The notes: generated by a model from the letters alone, not told the origin. Positions 15,675 through 26,229 are shown, counted from the first letter of the stretch. The stretch is DNA of 64,000 nt from an uncultured Candidatus Melainabacteria bacterium (GCA_934754655.1 CAKVIC010000006.1:41732-105731); one strand, 5' to 3'. A program made the numbers and translations.

Positions 15675-16316
15675 ATGACAAATTATTTGAAAAAATTCAT
15701 TTTGTTATTTTTATGTTTCGTTTTAACTTCTTTTGCGGTTTATGCTGAGAATAGCGATATTTCTGATATGCCTAAAACGAAATTTGACGGTAAAGAATAC
15801 ACTTTGTTATACAGTGCAAAAAATCCGGATTCAGGTAATTTTATTAATGAATATTACAAGAATTTAGAAACTTATACAAATTGGACAGAATTAATTACAA
15901 TTCATCATTTTCCTAATTCGTATTCTCCTATTGATTGTGCAAAAGAATTTAGAAATATGCTTGCTGAAATGAATTGTCCAAGCGCGTTAGAAGAATTTGA
16001 AGATGAAAATTTTGCGATTTTGGATTTTATTTTAATTGATTCAAAAAGGCTTCCAATAATTATTGAATTTAATGTTTTTAAATATGAAAAAGATGAAATT
16101 TGTGGAACGATTGCTGTTCAATACGCAAAAAGATATAGAATTAATTCTCCATTAGAAGTAGAGCGATTAAAAAAGGAATTTTTAAAATCACGTTCGAAAA
16201 TCGTTAAAAAAATTAAAAAATATGCACTCCCAAAATTAATTGTCGAAAATGTAGAAAATGGACAATATGTTCAGACTGAAGCTGTGAAAAACATTGAAAA
16301 CATTGATTTAAAATAA
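15675..16316 (+). CDS. Exported hypothetical protein
   Basis: 213 residues from the ATG at 15675, chosen because it gives a clean signal peptide (MTNYLKKFILLFLCFVLTSF then AVYA before ENSD). A TTG 18 nt upstream is also in frame. The mature part is a single mixed alpha/beta domain with no motif I recognise (TLLYSAKNPDSGNFINEYYK, WTELITIHHF), and ends with a Lys-rich helix. It precedes the efflux operon by 69 nt and may be periplasmic. Function unknown. Confidence 0.7.
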   Translation: MTNYLKKFILLFLCFVLTSFAVYAENSDISDMPKTKFDGKEYTLLYSAKNPDSGNFINEYYKNLETYTNWTELITIHHFPNSYSPIDCAKEFRNMLAEMNCPSALEEFEDENFAILDFILIDSKRLPIIIEFNVFKYEKDEICGTIAVQYAKRYRINSPLEVERLKKEFLKSRSKIVKKIKKYALPKLIVENVENGQYVQTEAVKNIENIDLK

Positions 16317-16385
16317 TATTGTATTTGATATTTGTTTGAGCTAAACTCAAAAAAGGGATTCGCACATTTTTATAATGGAGAGCAA

Positions 16386-17594
16386 ATGAGAAAAAAAATT
16401 ATTATAATTATAAGTATCGTTTTAGCACTTATACTTGGTAGAATGGCTATTTCTAATTTCGATAAAAACAAAACTGCAAAAGCGCGCGCAAATTCTGCTG
16501 TTCCTGCCGTTACGATTGAAACTGTTCAGACGAGAAATGTTACGCGTCAATTTGAAGCTAACGCGAGAGTTACAGCTAAATACCGAGTTGAAGTTTTAGC
16601 ACGTATTAGCGGTTATTTAACAAAGAGCTATTTTAAAGAAGGTGATTATGTAAAAGCCGGTCAAGTTTTGTTTGAAATTGAACCGCAAGAATATCTTTAT
16701 GCTGCAAATAAGGCAAAAGCTAATTTAGATAATATTAAATCACAATCCGATTATTACAGAAAACAACTTATAAGATATGAAGAGCTTGTGAAACAAGATT
16801 ATATAGCAAAATCTGAATATGATAATATCTTGGCTCAAAGCACCGCGTTTAGTGCTCAAGAGGAAAGTGCTATGAGTGCTTACTTGGATGCTAAAAGAAA
16901 TTTGGGTTATACAAAAGTTAAAGCACCTGTAAATGGTCGTGTTGGTATAATTGATGTTACGGTAGGTAACTTTGTTTCTATGAATAGTGGAGCTTTAACA
17001 ACCATAAACAGTTCAGAGCCAATGTATGTTACTTTCCCTTTAGATACAAAAGATTACACGGAACTTGTAAGAATTGATAAAGGTGCTAATGTTGATAGGG
17101 ATGTTGAATATATTTTCAGTAATGGTACTAAATACGAACTAAAAGGTGTTCAAAATTTTCATGACAATAAAATTGATGAAACAACAGGTACAATAACTTT
17201 GAGAGCAACTTTTGCGAACCCTAAAGACGAATTAATCCAAGGTGATTTTGGTAGAGTCATAATTTATTCAAAATTTAAAGATGATATGCCAATAATTCCA
17301 CAAAGCGCAACTCAAGAAAATCAAGAGGGACGTTATGTTTATATGTTGGATGAAAACAAAACCGCAAAATTAGTTTATATAAAAACAATGGGGCAAACTG
17401 ACGATGGATATTGGATAGTATCTGATGGGGTAAAAGTCGGTGACACAATAATAACAAGTGGTTTGCAAAAAGTAATGACGGGAAAACCTGTAAGAGTCGT
17501 AGCTCAAGTGGCTGATACAACTCCTAAAAAAGTTAAAAAAGAAGGTTTTGTACAAAAAATTATCAAAAAAATTGTTAAAAAAATTAAAAAATAA
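16386..17594 (+). CDS. RND efflux periplasmic adaptor (membrane fusion protein)
   Basis: 402 residues. The start at 16386 is chosen for the GGAGAG site 5 nt upstream and the N-terminal membrane anchor (KKIIIIISIVLALILGRMAI). The adaptor pattern is clear: lipoyl halves (ARISGYLTKSYFKEGDYVKA ... LGYTKVKAPVNGRVGIID), an alpha-hairpin between them (about 90-150), then beta-barrel (EPMYVTFPLDTKDY) and membrane-proximal domains. It bridges the inner-membrane pump to the outer-membrane channel and is followed 21 nt later by the pump gene. Confidence 0.93.
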   Translation: MRKKIIIIISIVLALILGRMAISNFDKNKTAKARANSAVPAVTIETVQTRNVTRQFEANARVTAKYRVEVLARISGYLTKSYFKEGDYVKAGQVLFEIEPQEYLYAANKAKANLDNIKSQSDYYRKQLIRYEELVKQDYIAKSEYDNILAQSTAFSAQEESAMSAYLDAKRNLGYTKVKAPVNGRVGIIDVTVGNFVSMNSGALTTINSSEPMYVTFPLDTKDYTELVRIDKGANVDRDVEYIFSNGTKYELKGVQNFHDNKIDETTGTITLRATFANPKDELIQGDFGRVIIYSKFKDDMPIIPQSATQENQEGRYVYMLDENKTAKLVYIKTMGQTDDGYWIVSDGVKVGDTIITSGLQKVMTGKPVRVVAQVADTTPKKVKKEGFVQKIIKKIVKKIKK

Positions 17595-17615
17595 TATAAG
17601 ATTAAGGGAAATATA

Positions 17616-20600
17616 ATGGCAGGCAATTTATTTATAAAACGACCAAAATTTGCGATAGTAATTTCAATTGCGATTATTTTAGCAGGGTTAATTTCTTTGA
17701 CGACATTGCCGTTAGAGGAATATCCGTCAATTACACCTCCTCAAGTTATTGTTAACGCAACGTACAGTGGCGCAAGTTCTGATGTAATTGCGACTACAAT
17801 TGCAGCGCCTGTCGAGTTACAATTAAACGGCATTGAGGATATGCTTTACATGCAATCAGAGTCAAAAAACGGATCTTATCAATTGACGTTATATTTTGAT
17901 GTCGGTGCAGATCCTGATATGGCTTTGGTAAACGTTCAAAACCAATTACAGTTAGTAACTCCGAGATTACCGGAAGAAGTCAAGCGGTACGGTTTGACGG
18001 TTAGAAAATCTACCGGTGGTTCAGGTTGCTTGTATATTGCTTTAACTTCGCCAAACAAAACTTATAATTCATTATTCTTGGCAAACTATGCAACAATGTA
18101 CATTAAGGATGAATTAGCGCGTACAAAAGGTTGTGGTCGTATTCAAATATTTGGTGCCGGTGATTATTCAATGCGAATATGGCTTAAACCGGATAAAATG
18201 GCAAGTTTAGGAATTTCAGCTTCGGATATTAGTGCTGCAATTAATGCACAAAACACGCAATCGCCAGCCGGAAATATTGGTGTAGAACCAATGGATTCGC
18301 CACAGATGATGAAATTCACCTTGCGAACAAAAGGACGTTTAAAGGATGTTGAAGAATTTGAGAATATAATTGTAAAATCTAGTATAAGCGGTTCAAAAGT
18401 ACGCTTAAAAGATATTGCACGAGTTGAGCTGGGTGCTGAAAATTATTCTTCTACAGTTTCAGTTGGTGATAGTGATGTTGCAATTATTGCTGTATCACAA
18501 CTTCCAGATGCAAATACAATAGACCTTGTAAATCGTATTCAGAAAAAAATGAAAATGATGAGCAAGAAATTTCCTAACGACATTGAATATATGACCCAAT
18601 ATGATACAACGGAGTTTGTACGGGAATCAATTCATGAGGTTATAAGTGCGATTATTTTAGCGATAGCTCTTGTTAGTGCGGTAACTTATTTGTTTTTAGG
18701 AACTGCACGTGCCGCGTTTATACCTTTTTGTGCTATTCCGGTTTCTTTAATCGGTGTATTTATTTTTATGGCTATGATAGGTTTTTCAATAAACTTATTA
18801 ATTTTATTTGGTTTGGTTCTTGCTGTCGGGCTGGTTGTTGACGATGCAATCGTTGTATTGGAGAATACACAACGTCATATCCAAGAGGGTAAAGATAGAG
18901 TGACTGCAACTGAAATTACTATGCAAGAAGTTTTTGGCGCTGTTGTTGCAACATCTTTGGTATTAATGGCGGTATTTGTTCCGGTATCTTTTATGTCCGG
19001 TATTTCTGGGCAAATGTATAGACAATTTGCTGTATGTATTGCAACTTCAATAGGGTTATCAACTCTTGTTGCTTTAACTCTTTCTCCTGCACTTTGTGCA
19101 ATGATTCTTAAATCAGGTGAAGAAAAAACAGATTTTGAGTTTATTCAAAAATTTGAAGATTGGTTTAATGGTATCAGAGATAAGTATTTACGAGGGGTCG
19201 AATACTTTGTGAAATCACCTAGGAAAACTTTAGCGGCATTAGGTGGTACGATTTTACTTATTTTGGGTATGTTTATAATAACTCCTACCGGATTTCTTCC
19301 TGATGAAGATAGAGGTGCATTATTTGTAACAGCTCAATTGCAAGATGGTGCAACGCTTTCTAGAACAGGTAATGTCGTACATAAAATTTCAAAAGAATTA
19401 TCTGATATTCCTGGCGTTATTTCTGTAATGCAGATTAACGGCATGAATGGTGAAAATACCGCGTTTATGATTTTGAAATTAAAACCTTGGTCAGAGCGAA
19501 AATCTTCAAAATTATCAATAAAAAATATAACTTCGCAAGCTCAAGGTATTGTGTCAAAATATCCGGAAGTAACAGCGTTTGTTACGCAACCACCGGCGAT
19601 TTCCGGCATGGGTATGTACGGCGGTTTTGAATATCAGTTGCTTGATAAAGGTGATAGAACTTCCGATGAGTTGTTTGATCAAGCTCAAACATTATTAAGA
19701 GCAGCAAGACAAGATTCAGCATTTTCAAGTTTGTATACTTCTTTCACTTCTTCGTTACCACAAGTTGTCGTAAATATTGAAGAGGATAAAGCTTTAGCGC
19801 AAGGTGTTCCTATAACTGAAATTTACTCAACTTTAGCTGCTCAATTTGGTGCAACTTATGTTAATGACTTTAATAAATTTGGGCGCGTTTATCGTGTATA
19901 TATGCAAGCTGATGCGCCTTATAGAGCAACTTTGGATGATATAGGCAAAATTTATGTAAGAAATACTGCCGGTCGCATGGTTCCGCTGACAGCTGTTATT
20001 TCAATAAAAAATATTGTAGGACCTTATTCGTTGACAAGATTTAATATGTATCCTGCAATAACTATAAACGGTAACCCTGCAAATGGGGTAAGTTCAGGAG
20101 CAGCAATGAAAGAAATGGCAAAATTGTCAGATGAGGTTTTACCGCAAGACATGGATTTTGCTTGGTCAGGAACTTCTTTGCAGGAGCAAAAATCTTCCGG
20201 ACAAATTGGGCCTATTTTGGCATTGGCTTTGACCTTTGTGTATTTATTCTTAACAGCTTTGTACGAAAGTTGGACATTGCCGATTGCGGTATTATTAATA
20301 TCTCCGGTGGCATTATTGGGTGCTTTATTCTTCCAATATGTATCAGGGTTGTCTTTGGATATATATGCTCAAGTCGGTTTGGTAATGTTGATTGGTCTAA
20401 GTACAAAACAAGCAATTTTGATTGTAGAGTTTGCTAAAGACGCGATGGAGAAGGACGGTTTAGGGTATATTGAAGCCGCAATGCAAGCTGCTAAACTACG
20501 TTTTAGAGCTGTAATGATGACAAACATAGCATTTATTTTAGGTTTGTTACCGTTGGTATTTGCGCAAGGTGCAGGTGCCGGTAGCAGACATTCAATCGGT

Positions 20601-20774
20601 GTTTCAGTATTTGGTGGAATGCTTGCTGTTGCATTTTTAGGAAGTATTTTAGTTCCGGCTTTCTTTGTTTTGATGAACACTGTTAAAGAAAAATCAGCGC
20701 AACGAATCAAAGAATACTATGAACGTAAACAAATGGTAGGTAAAAGATATAAGAGCAGAAACAATGAAGATTAA
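17616..20774 (+). CDS. RND multidrug efflux transporter (HAE1/AcrB type)
   Basis: 1052 residues, the usual size, with 12 membrane segments and two large periplasmic loops. The proton-relay residues are present: the Asp pair at 409-410 in GLVVDDAIVVLEN, and Lys931 in GLSTKQAILIVEFAK. ITPPQVIVNATYSGASSDVI near the N-terminus and GFLPDEDRGALF are typical of HAE1 pumps. Exports hydrophobic or amphiphilic compounds using the proton gradient. Middle gene of the tripartite system; its end overlaps the outer-membrane channel gene by 11 nt. Confidence 0.96.
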   Translation: MAGNLFIKRPKFAIVISIAIILAGLISLTTLPLEEYPSITPPQVIVNATYSGASSDVIATTIAAPVELQLNGIEDMLYMQSESKNGSYQLTLYFDVGADPDMALVNVQNQLQLVTPRLPEEVKRYGLTVRKSTGGSGCLYIALTSPNKTYNSLFLANYATMYIKDELARTKGCGRIQIFGAGDYSMRIWLKPDKMASLGISASDISAAINAQNTQSPAGNIGVEPMDSPQMMKFTLRTKGRLKDVEEFENIIVKSSISGSKVRLKDIARVELGAENYSSTVSVGDSDVAIIAVSQLPDANTIDLVNRIQKKMKMMSKKFPNDIEYMTQYDTTEFVRESIHEVISAIILAIALVSAVTYLFLGTARAAFIPFCAIPVSLIGVFIFMAMIGFSINLLILFGLVLAVGLVVDDAIVVLENTQRHIQEGKDRVTATEITMQEVFGAVVATSLVLMAVFVPVSFMSGISGQMYRQFAVCIATSIGLSTLVALTLSPALCAMILKSGEEKTDFEFIQKFEDWFNGIRDKYLRGVEYFVKSPRKTLAALGGTILLILGMFIITPTGFLPDEDRGALFVTAQLQDGATLSRTGNVVHKISKELSDIPGVISVMQINGMNGENTAFMILKLKPWSERKSSKLSIKNITSQAQGIVSKYPEVTAFVTQPPAISGMGMYGGFEYQLLDKGDRTSDELFDQAQTLLRAARQDSAFSSLYTSFTSSLPQVVVNIEEDKALAQGVPITEIYSTLAAQFGATYVNDFNKFGRVYRVYMQADAPYRATLDDIGKIYVRNTAGRMVPLTAVISIKNIVGPYSLTRFNMYPAITINGNPANGVSSGAAMKEMAKLSDEVLPQDMDFAWSGTSLQEQKSSGQIGPILALALTFVYLFLTALYESWTLPIAVLLISPVALLGALFFQYVSGLSLDIYAQVGLVMLIGLSTKQAILIVEFAKDAMEKDGLGYIEAAMQAAKLRFRAVMMTNIAFILGLLPLVFAQGAGAGSRHSIGVSVFGGMLAVAFLGSILVPAFFVLMNTVKEKSAQRIKEYYERKQMVGKRYKSRNNED

Positions 20775-22248
20775 AACATTTATTATATTTTTAATAACAT
20801 TATCAATTTTGCAAATTCCGGCTAATGCGGCATTTTTGTCAAAAAATAAAGCACCGCAAGCAAATATTCAAACAAATATTGGTAATGAAATTCAAAAAGA
20901 AGAATTTCCTGACAGCGCAGATGTCGAACCTAAGATTTCAGGTGAAAGAGAAACGCTTGTTATAAAAGGCAGTGTTGAAGAGGTTATGGATGTTAATTTG
21001 GATGAGTGTTTAAAGTATGCTCTTGGTAACAATCCTCGGATTCAAGCTGCTTTGCAAGATGTGTTTGCATCTGATGCCAGAATAAAACAAGCTTGGTCAA
21101 ATTATTTTACGCAATTCAGTTGGCAGACAGGTTACACCAGAATCAAACAATTGCAATTGTCTGATGCATTGGGTAAAAATTTGATATTCAATTATTATTT
21201 GTTAGGTCAAATTACAGCATCACAACTTCTTTATGATTTTGGAGTTACTCAAAACCAAGTTACAATAAGAAAATTGGATAATAAAGGTTATAAAATCATG
21301 TTAACAGGCACTGTTAATGAGGTTGTTTGTGAGGTCAAAAAAGCTTATTATAATTTGCAATATGCAATTGAAGCCAAAAAAGTCGCAGAAGAAATGGTTG
21401 AAAGATATGAGGCTTTTTATAAACAAGCAAAAGGTTTTTATTCAGCCGGTACTTCTCCAAAGGTTGACGTTACAATTGCAGAGGTTAATTTGAGTAATGC
21501 AAAATTAATGTTGATTCAAGCGGATAACGCAATTGATATTGCAATGGCAAAATTGAACAACACAATGGGGCTTCCGTATTCAAATAAATATAATATTAAC
21601 GATGGTTTGAGGTATTTACCTTGTGATATCAGCTTAAATAAAGCGATTGAAGTTGCGCAAGAATCAAGACCTGAATTTCAATTGGCAGAGGTAAAGGTTG
21701 AAGCTGCAAGGCAAAATGTTAAATTAGTTAAAAAATCATATTTTCCATCTTTAAATATTGACGGTCAATATCAAATTGGTGGTAAATCTTGGGATTCTAA
21801 TTATGGTTATAATTTTGGCGGATATTTGAATTTTCCGACAATTAATATGATGTTGATTCATTCGCAAATTAAAGAGGCAAAAGCTATTCATTCAAAAGAA
21901 CAAGCAAATGCTACAAATACTATTAATGATATTTATTTGCAAATTCAACAAGCTTATTATACAATGATTGAAAAGAAAAATTCTATTCCGGTTGCGTTTT
22001 TGGGCTTAAAACAAGCGAAGGAAAATTATGAATTATCTTATGGTCGTTACAAAGTCGGGGTTGGCAATCCAATTGAATTAAAAGAAGCTCAAGTGCAATA
22101 TCAAAATGCAATGTTACAATATTATAATTCATTAAATTTGTATAATGCATCAAGAGCAGACTTAGAACAATATATTGGTAGAAATTTAAATGAAGGCGAA
22201 GTTCAACTTCAAGTTGATACAAAACAAAAAAAGAAAAAATCTAAATAG
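20764..22248 (+). CDS. TolC-like outer-membrane efflux protein
   Basis: 494 residues with a signal peptide (IKTFIIFLITLSILQIPANA). Two outer-membrane efflux protein repeats are visible: NLDECLKYALGNNPRIQAAL near 79 and LNKAIEVAQESRPEFQLAEV near 300, each followed by long amphipathic helices (QAKGFYSAGTSPKVDVTIAE; YGRYKVGVGNPIELKEAQVQ). It forms the trimeric outer-membrane duct for the pump and shows that the cell has an outer membrane. The start overlaps the pump gene by 11 nt, so the three genes form one operon. Confidence 0.93.
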   Translation: MKIKTFIIFLITLSILQIPANAAFLSKNKAPQANIQTNIGNEIQKEEFPDSADVEPKISGERETLVIKGSVEEVMDVNLDECLKYALGNNPRIQAALQDVFASDARIKQAWSNYFTQFSWQTGYTRIKQLQLSDALGKNLIFNYYLLGQITASQLLYDFGVTQNQVTIRKLDNKGYKIMLTGTVNEVVCEVKKAYYNLQYAIEAKKVAEEMVERYEAFYKQAKGFYSAGTSPKVDVTIAEVNLSNAKLMLIQADNAIDIAMAKLNNTMGLPYSNKYNINDGLRYLPCDISLNKAIEVAQESRPEFQLAEVKVEAARQNVKLVKKSYFPSLNIDGQYQIGGKSWDSNYGYNFGGYLNFPTINMMLIHSQIKEAKAIHSKEQANATNTINDIYLQIQQAYYTMIEKKNSIPVAFLGLKQAKENYELSYGRYKVGVGNPIELKEAQVQYQNAMLQYYNSLNLYNASRADLEQYIGRNLNEGEVQLQVDTKQKKKKSK

Positions 22249-22259
22249 TATGTGTGTCT

Positions 22260-24140
22260 ATGAAAATTCAGACAATTAATCAAATATCTTTCGGGCGAGA
22301 ATTAAAAAAGCGTGAATTAAAAGAATATCAAAAGGTTTTGCAAGAGAGCAAGACTTTAATTGGAGCGTCTGGTAAATCAATTTTAATTATGCCGTCTGTG
22401 TCCTTGCCTGCAATCAGTAACAATAATACCGGCGCAGGAAATTTATTAGATTCAAGCTCAGAGGATTTTTTTAAATTTTCTAAAGAATATTGGGGAATAA
22501 ATACTGTTCAACTTCTTCCGGAAGGTGATTATTATAGGCAAAAAAATAAATATGTAAGACCTTATTCGGGTTCAAGTTTTAGTTTAGGAACACAATTAAT
22601 CAATCTTGAATATTTAACAACTGATGCCGGTGGAAATTTATTGAGCCTTGATGATGTTAAAAAAGTTGTTAAGTCAAATAATTTAAGCGAGGATTTAATT
22701 AATTTTCAAAATGTTATCGCAAAAAATTCAGCAACTGATAATGTTTTAAAAAAAGCTTACGAAAATTTTAAGAAAAATTCAAAATTGCAAGATGAGTTTA
22801 AAATTTTCAAATCAGAGAATCTTGATTGGCTGGAAAAAAACTCGATTTATTCGGTTTTATCGAACTTGTATAACACGGACAGGTTTGATGATTGGTCATC
22901 AATAGATTCACATTTATATGATGAAAGTATTATACCGCTTGAAACTCGTCAAAAACGGTTAGAAGAAATTAAACAAGTTTATTCAAATGATATAGAATTT
23001 GGGGAATTTAAACAATATCTTGCGCAAAAACATTTGGAAATTTCTAAAAATAAATTAAATTCAATGGGCTTGAAACTTAGTGGTGATATGCCAATTGGTT
23101 TTTCTCAAGGCGAAAAATGGGCAAATCCAAAAGCATTTTATAAAGATTTTTCAGTAGGTTGGGGTTTACCTTGCCTTAATCTTGAAACAAGCGACGGAAT
23201 TGAATTTTTAAAATCAAAAGCAAAGCTTTTTGCTAAAAGATATGACACTTTTAGAATTGATACTGCTTGGGCTTATGTCATGCAACCTTTAAGAATGAAT
23301 CATTCTGACACCGTTTTTAAGCGCATAAATCATTCTGATAACATTTTAAAAATTATAGAAAATGCAGTACAAGAGGTTAAAGGCAAAGACTATGATTTAA
23401 AAAATATTATGTACGAATTTATTGCAAATTCAAATGATTATAGCATATATTCCTCTTCCGGATTGAAGGATGAGGTAAGAAATCGGACAAAAATCGAAAC
23501 TTCTGAATATATGAGTGAATACTGGGGTTCAAACGAAGCTTTCAAAAATCGTGGTTGGTTAGGAGAAAATTTTGTTATAGGTGCTTCAAACCATGATTCT
23601 AAGCCTATGGAAATAATTTATAAAAATGAAGAAAGTAAAAATACGCAAATTGAGGCTTTAGCCAAAATATTAAAAATTGATAAAAATAAAATAAATTCTT
23701 TTAGCGAGTTTCAAAAAGCTAAGTTTGCAGAAATTGCCGGTGCATTTAATAATATGTTGTTTTTTAAAGACGCGCTTGCTCTAAAAGGGCGCTATAAAGA
23801 TAATACAGACGAAATTCTTGATTATGCTATGCGTATTTCTTCAGATTTTAAAAATAAGTATTTTAAATCGCTTGAAAATCAAGAGGGTTATAACCCAATG
23901 GATTCTTTAGAAAAACTTTTTGTCGCAAACGGGTTTGATAAAAGTAACAAAAAATTATACAAAAAAGTCTTGAAGTTTCGTGATATATTGTATTCTCCGA
24001 CAGAACCGCCTGTGGCTAAAACAATGTATTGGGTGCTTGGCGTCACGTTTAGTTTTTTAATTTGTTTTTCACATTTTTTTGTGAGAAAATATCCTTATCC
24101 AGTAAATAAGGAGAATGATTCTAATGTTGGTATTAAATGA
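22260..24140 (+). CDS. Divergent GH77-like 4-alpha-glucanotransferase with N-terminal leader and C-terminal membrane tail
   Basis: 626 residues from the ATG at 22260; a GTG two codons upstream is less likely because the ATG gives the leader MKIQTINQISFGRELKKREL. The core resembles amylomaltase (MalQ): YWGINTVQLLPEGDYY, PYSGSSFSLGTQLINLEYL, and three candidate acidic residues, the Asp of FRIDTAWAY, the Glu of IMYEFIANS and the Asp of ASNHDSKP. Transfers alpha-1,4-glucan segments. The last 40 residues contain a hydrophobic segment (YWVLGVTFSFLICFSHFFV) and a basic tail that overlaps the next gene, which is unusual and may be a lost stop codon. It lies 11 nt after the efflux operon. Confidence 0.7.
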   Translation: MKIQTINQISFGRELKKRELKEYQKVLQESKTLIGASGKSILIMPSVSLPAISNNNTGAGNLLDSSSEDFFKFSKEYWGINTVQLLPEGDYYRQKNKYVRPYSGSSFSLGTQLINLEYLTTDAGGNLLSLDDVKKVVKSNNLSEDLINFQNVIAKNSATDNVLKKAYENFKKNSKLQDEFKIFKSENLDWLEKNSIYSVLSNLYNTDRFDDWSSIDSHLYDESIIPLETRQKRLEEIKQVYSNDIEFGEFKQYLAQKHLEISKNKLNSMGLKLSGDMPIGFSQGEKWANPKAFYKDFSVGWGLPCLNLETSDGIEFLKSKAKLFAKRYDTFRIDTAWAYVMQPLRMNHSDTVFKRINHSDNILKIIENAVQEVKGKDYDLKNIMYEFIANSNDYSIYSSSGLKDEVRNRTKIETSEYMSEYWGSNEAFKNRGWLGENFVIGASNHDSKPMEIIYKNEESKNTQIEALAKILKIDKNKINSFSEFQKAKFAEIAGAFNNMLFFKDALALKGRYKDNTDEILDYAMRISSDFKNKYFKSLENQEGYNPMDSLEKLFVANGFDKSNKKLYKKVLKFRDILYSPTEPPVAKTMYWVLGVTFSFLICFSHFFVRKYPYPVNKENDSNVGIK

Positions 24141-24879
24141 GTTTGCAGAAGAGTTTGATGTAAAGTATTCTGATATGGAATGTGATTTAACTCTTAAGCC
24201 TTATGCATTGTTAAATTTTTTGCAAGATATTGCAAGCAAAAATGCTGAAGAATTGGGGTTTGGGTATTCAAATTTATATAAAAATAATTTAGCTTGGTTT
24301 TTGATAAAATATCACATGGAATTTGAAAATTATCCAATAGGCAAATATGATTTAAAAATTAAAACTGAGCCTAGAGGATTCAACAAACTTTTTGCATATA
24401 GAGATTTTGATATTACATCAAATGGTGAAATTTTGGGACGTGTAACTAGTACTTGGTCTATTGTTGATATTGATTCAAGAAACTTGATTCCTATAGCTCA
24501 AGTAATAGAAAATAATCCATATATGGTCGTACATCAAAAACGTGATGACGATATGAATTATATAAAAATACCGCAGTTAAGTAATGTTGATGCAGAAAAA
24601 TCGTTTGAAGTAAGATATAATGATTTAGATGTAAACGGTCATGCTAACAATGGTAACTATATTATTTGGGCGTTCGAAACTTTAAATTTCGATTTTAGAA
24701 AAAACAATAAAATCAAAATCTTAGATATGATGTTTAAAAAAGAAGCTGTTTGCGGGGAAGTTGTAACTTCACAGGTTGAACTTTTAGAAAACAACATTAC
24801 ACTTCACCGCCTAATTAATCCTGCAGGCGAAGATTTGTGCTTGATTCGTTGCCAGTGGCAGTGTCTTTTAAATGATTAA
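24124..24879 (+). CDS. Acyl-ACP thioesterase (FatA/FatB-like)
   Basis: 251 residues from the ATG at 24124, chosen because AAGGAG (24108-24113) is well placed for it and too close to the ATG at 24115. Two hot-dog domains: LNEFAEEFDVKYSDMECDLT, LLNFLQDIASKNAEELGFG, and in the second half the catalytic Asn/His pattern DLDVNGHANNGNYIIW. Releases fatty acids from acyl carrier protein in the cytoplasm. The start lies inside the end of the preceding GH77-like gene (17-nt overlap). Confidence 0.88.
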   Translation: MLVLNEFAEEFDVKYSDMECDLTLKPYALLNFLQDIASKNAEELGFGYSNLYKNNLAWFLIKYHMEFENYPIGKYDLKIKTEPRGFNKLFAYRDFDITSNGEILGRVTSTWSIVDIDSRNLIPIAQVIENNPYMVVHQKRDDDMNYIKIPQLSNVDAEKSFEVRYNDLDVNGHANNGNYIIWAFETLNFDFRKNNKIKILDMMFKKEAVCGEVVTSQVELLENNITLHRLINPAGEDLCLIRCQWQCLLND

Positions 24880-24907
24880 ATTTTGGTATTTAGTGAGAAA
24901 AACAGGT

Positions 24908-26143
24908 TTATTCAACACTAAACGAGTACTGGATTTCTCTATTATATTCTTCACCGGCTTTTAAGATTCCTTTTTCTTCAAATTCAGGCGTGTTTATTGC
25001 GTTAGGATAGAACTGTGGTTCTACGCAAAATGACGAGCGTTTCTCGTATCGACTACCATCTTTGCCTGCCGGTTGGGTTGTTTTTCCAAGATGATTTGCG
25101 GTATAAAATTGAAACCCAGGTAAATTTGTCTTAACGCCAAGTTTTATGCCTGTTTGAGGTGAATATACCTCTGCTATATTAATAAGAGTTTTACCGTCAT
25201 AATTATCTACACAATAATTGTGATCAAACCCAGAACCTATTTGAATTTGCTCATTTTCGGAGTTTATAACATCACCGATTCTTTGAGTTTTACTAAAATC
25301 AAATGGTGTTTCACTGACTTCAAGCAATTTCCCTGTTGGAATCGCTTTTGAATTGTTTTCAGTAATTTTTGTTGAATTCGGCAATTTTACATAATGGTTG
25401 TAAACGGCGTTTTCGCTAGTGTTTTCTGCGCCATCAAGATTAAAATATGTGTGATTTGTTAAATTTAAAAGTGTATCATTATCGGATTTTGCGTTATAAA
25501 TTATGTGTAAATTGTTATCATTATCAAATTTATAAGTTACTTTCATTTCAACATTTGCCGGATAACCATTCTCCATATCTTTTTTAACATAAGTGAATTC
25601 AACTCCGTCTTTTAGTTCTTTAGCTTTCCAATTTTTGACATCAAGCCCTTCGCTACCGCCGTGACAATGCGTTGTGCCGTTATCTTTGTTACATTCCAGA
25701 TTGTATTCTTTATTATTTATAACAAATTTTCCGTTATCAATTTTGTTGGCGCAAGGTCCGATTGTTCCGCCGGCATGCCCTACAGGTGCTGTTTCATAAG
25801 GAATAACATCCTTGTAACCTTGTGTAACATCTTTGATTTTGCCGTCTTTATCAGGAACTTTTATTGAAGTTATTGTTGCGCCAAATGTCGATAAATCAAC
25901 GCTTGAACCATTTTTGTTTTTTATTGTGTATAAATAAACTTTTTCATTAGTTTTACTAGTTGTTCCAAAAGATTTTTTCGTAATTTTTATGTTGTCATAA
26001 TCGGAATTAGAATTATTAATTTTTACGCTATGCGTAAAAGAATCTTTGTCAGATTTGAAAACTGTTTGAGCCTTTTGCTCAACAACTTTTTGTGTAACAT
26101 TATTAGTGTTAATTGTTGCATTGTGGTTAAAATCTATAAACAT
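24908..26143 (-). CDS. galM: Aldose 1-epimerase (galactose mutarotase) with N-terminal leader
   Basis: 411 residues. The C-terminal 350 form the mutarotase fold: LSTFGATITSIKVPDKDGK, catalytic His and Glu regions NLTNHTYFNLDG and GLQ-type PGFQFYTANHLG, and SSFCVEPQFYPNAIN carrying the catalytic Glu. Interconverts alpha and beta anomers of galactose or glucose. The first 55 residues, MFIDFNHNATINTNNVTQKV and onward to the FKSDKDSF stretch, are extra relative to the family and Asn-rich like the recurrent leader. AAGGGGTG precedes the ATG. Convergent with the thioesterase gene. Confidence 0.9.
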   Translation of the reverse strand: MFIDFNHNATINTNNVTQKVVEQKAQTVFKSDKDSFTHSVKINNSNSDYDNIKITKKSFGTTSKTNEKVYLYTIKNKNGSSVDLSTFGATITSIKVPDKDGKIKDVTQGYKDVIPYETAPVGHAGGTIGPCANKIDNGKFVINNKEYNLECNKDNGTTHCHGGSEGLDVKNWKAKELKDGVEFTYVKKDMENGYPANVEMKVTYKFDNDNNLHIIYNAKSDNDTLLNLTNHTYFNLDGAENTSENAVYNHYVKLPNSTKITENNSKAIPTGKLLEVSETPFDFSKTQRIGDVINSENEQIQIGSGFDHNYCVDNYDGKTLINIAEVYSPQTGIKLGVKTNLPGFQFYTANHLGKTTQPAGKDGSRYEKRSSFCVEPQFYPNAINTPEFEEKGILKAGEEYNREIQYSFSVE

Positions 26144-26229
26144 TTTGCACCCCTTTTTTTATTATTATAGTATAAAATCGTTATTTTAGCGTGCTAGCAA
26201 AAAAAAAATTCTTGAGCTTTAATATAATT

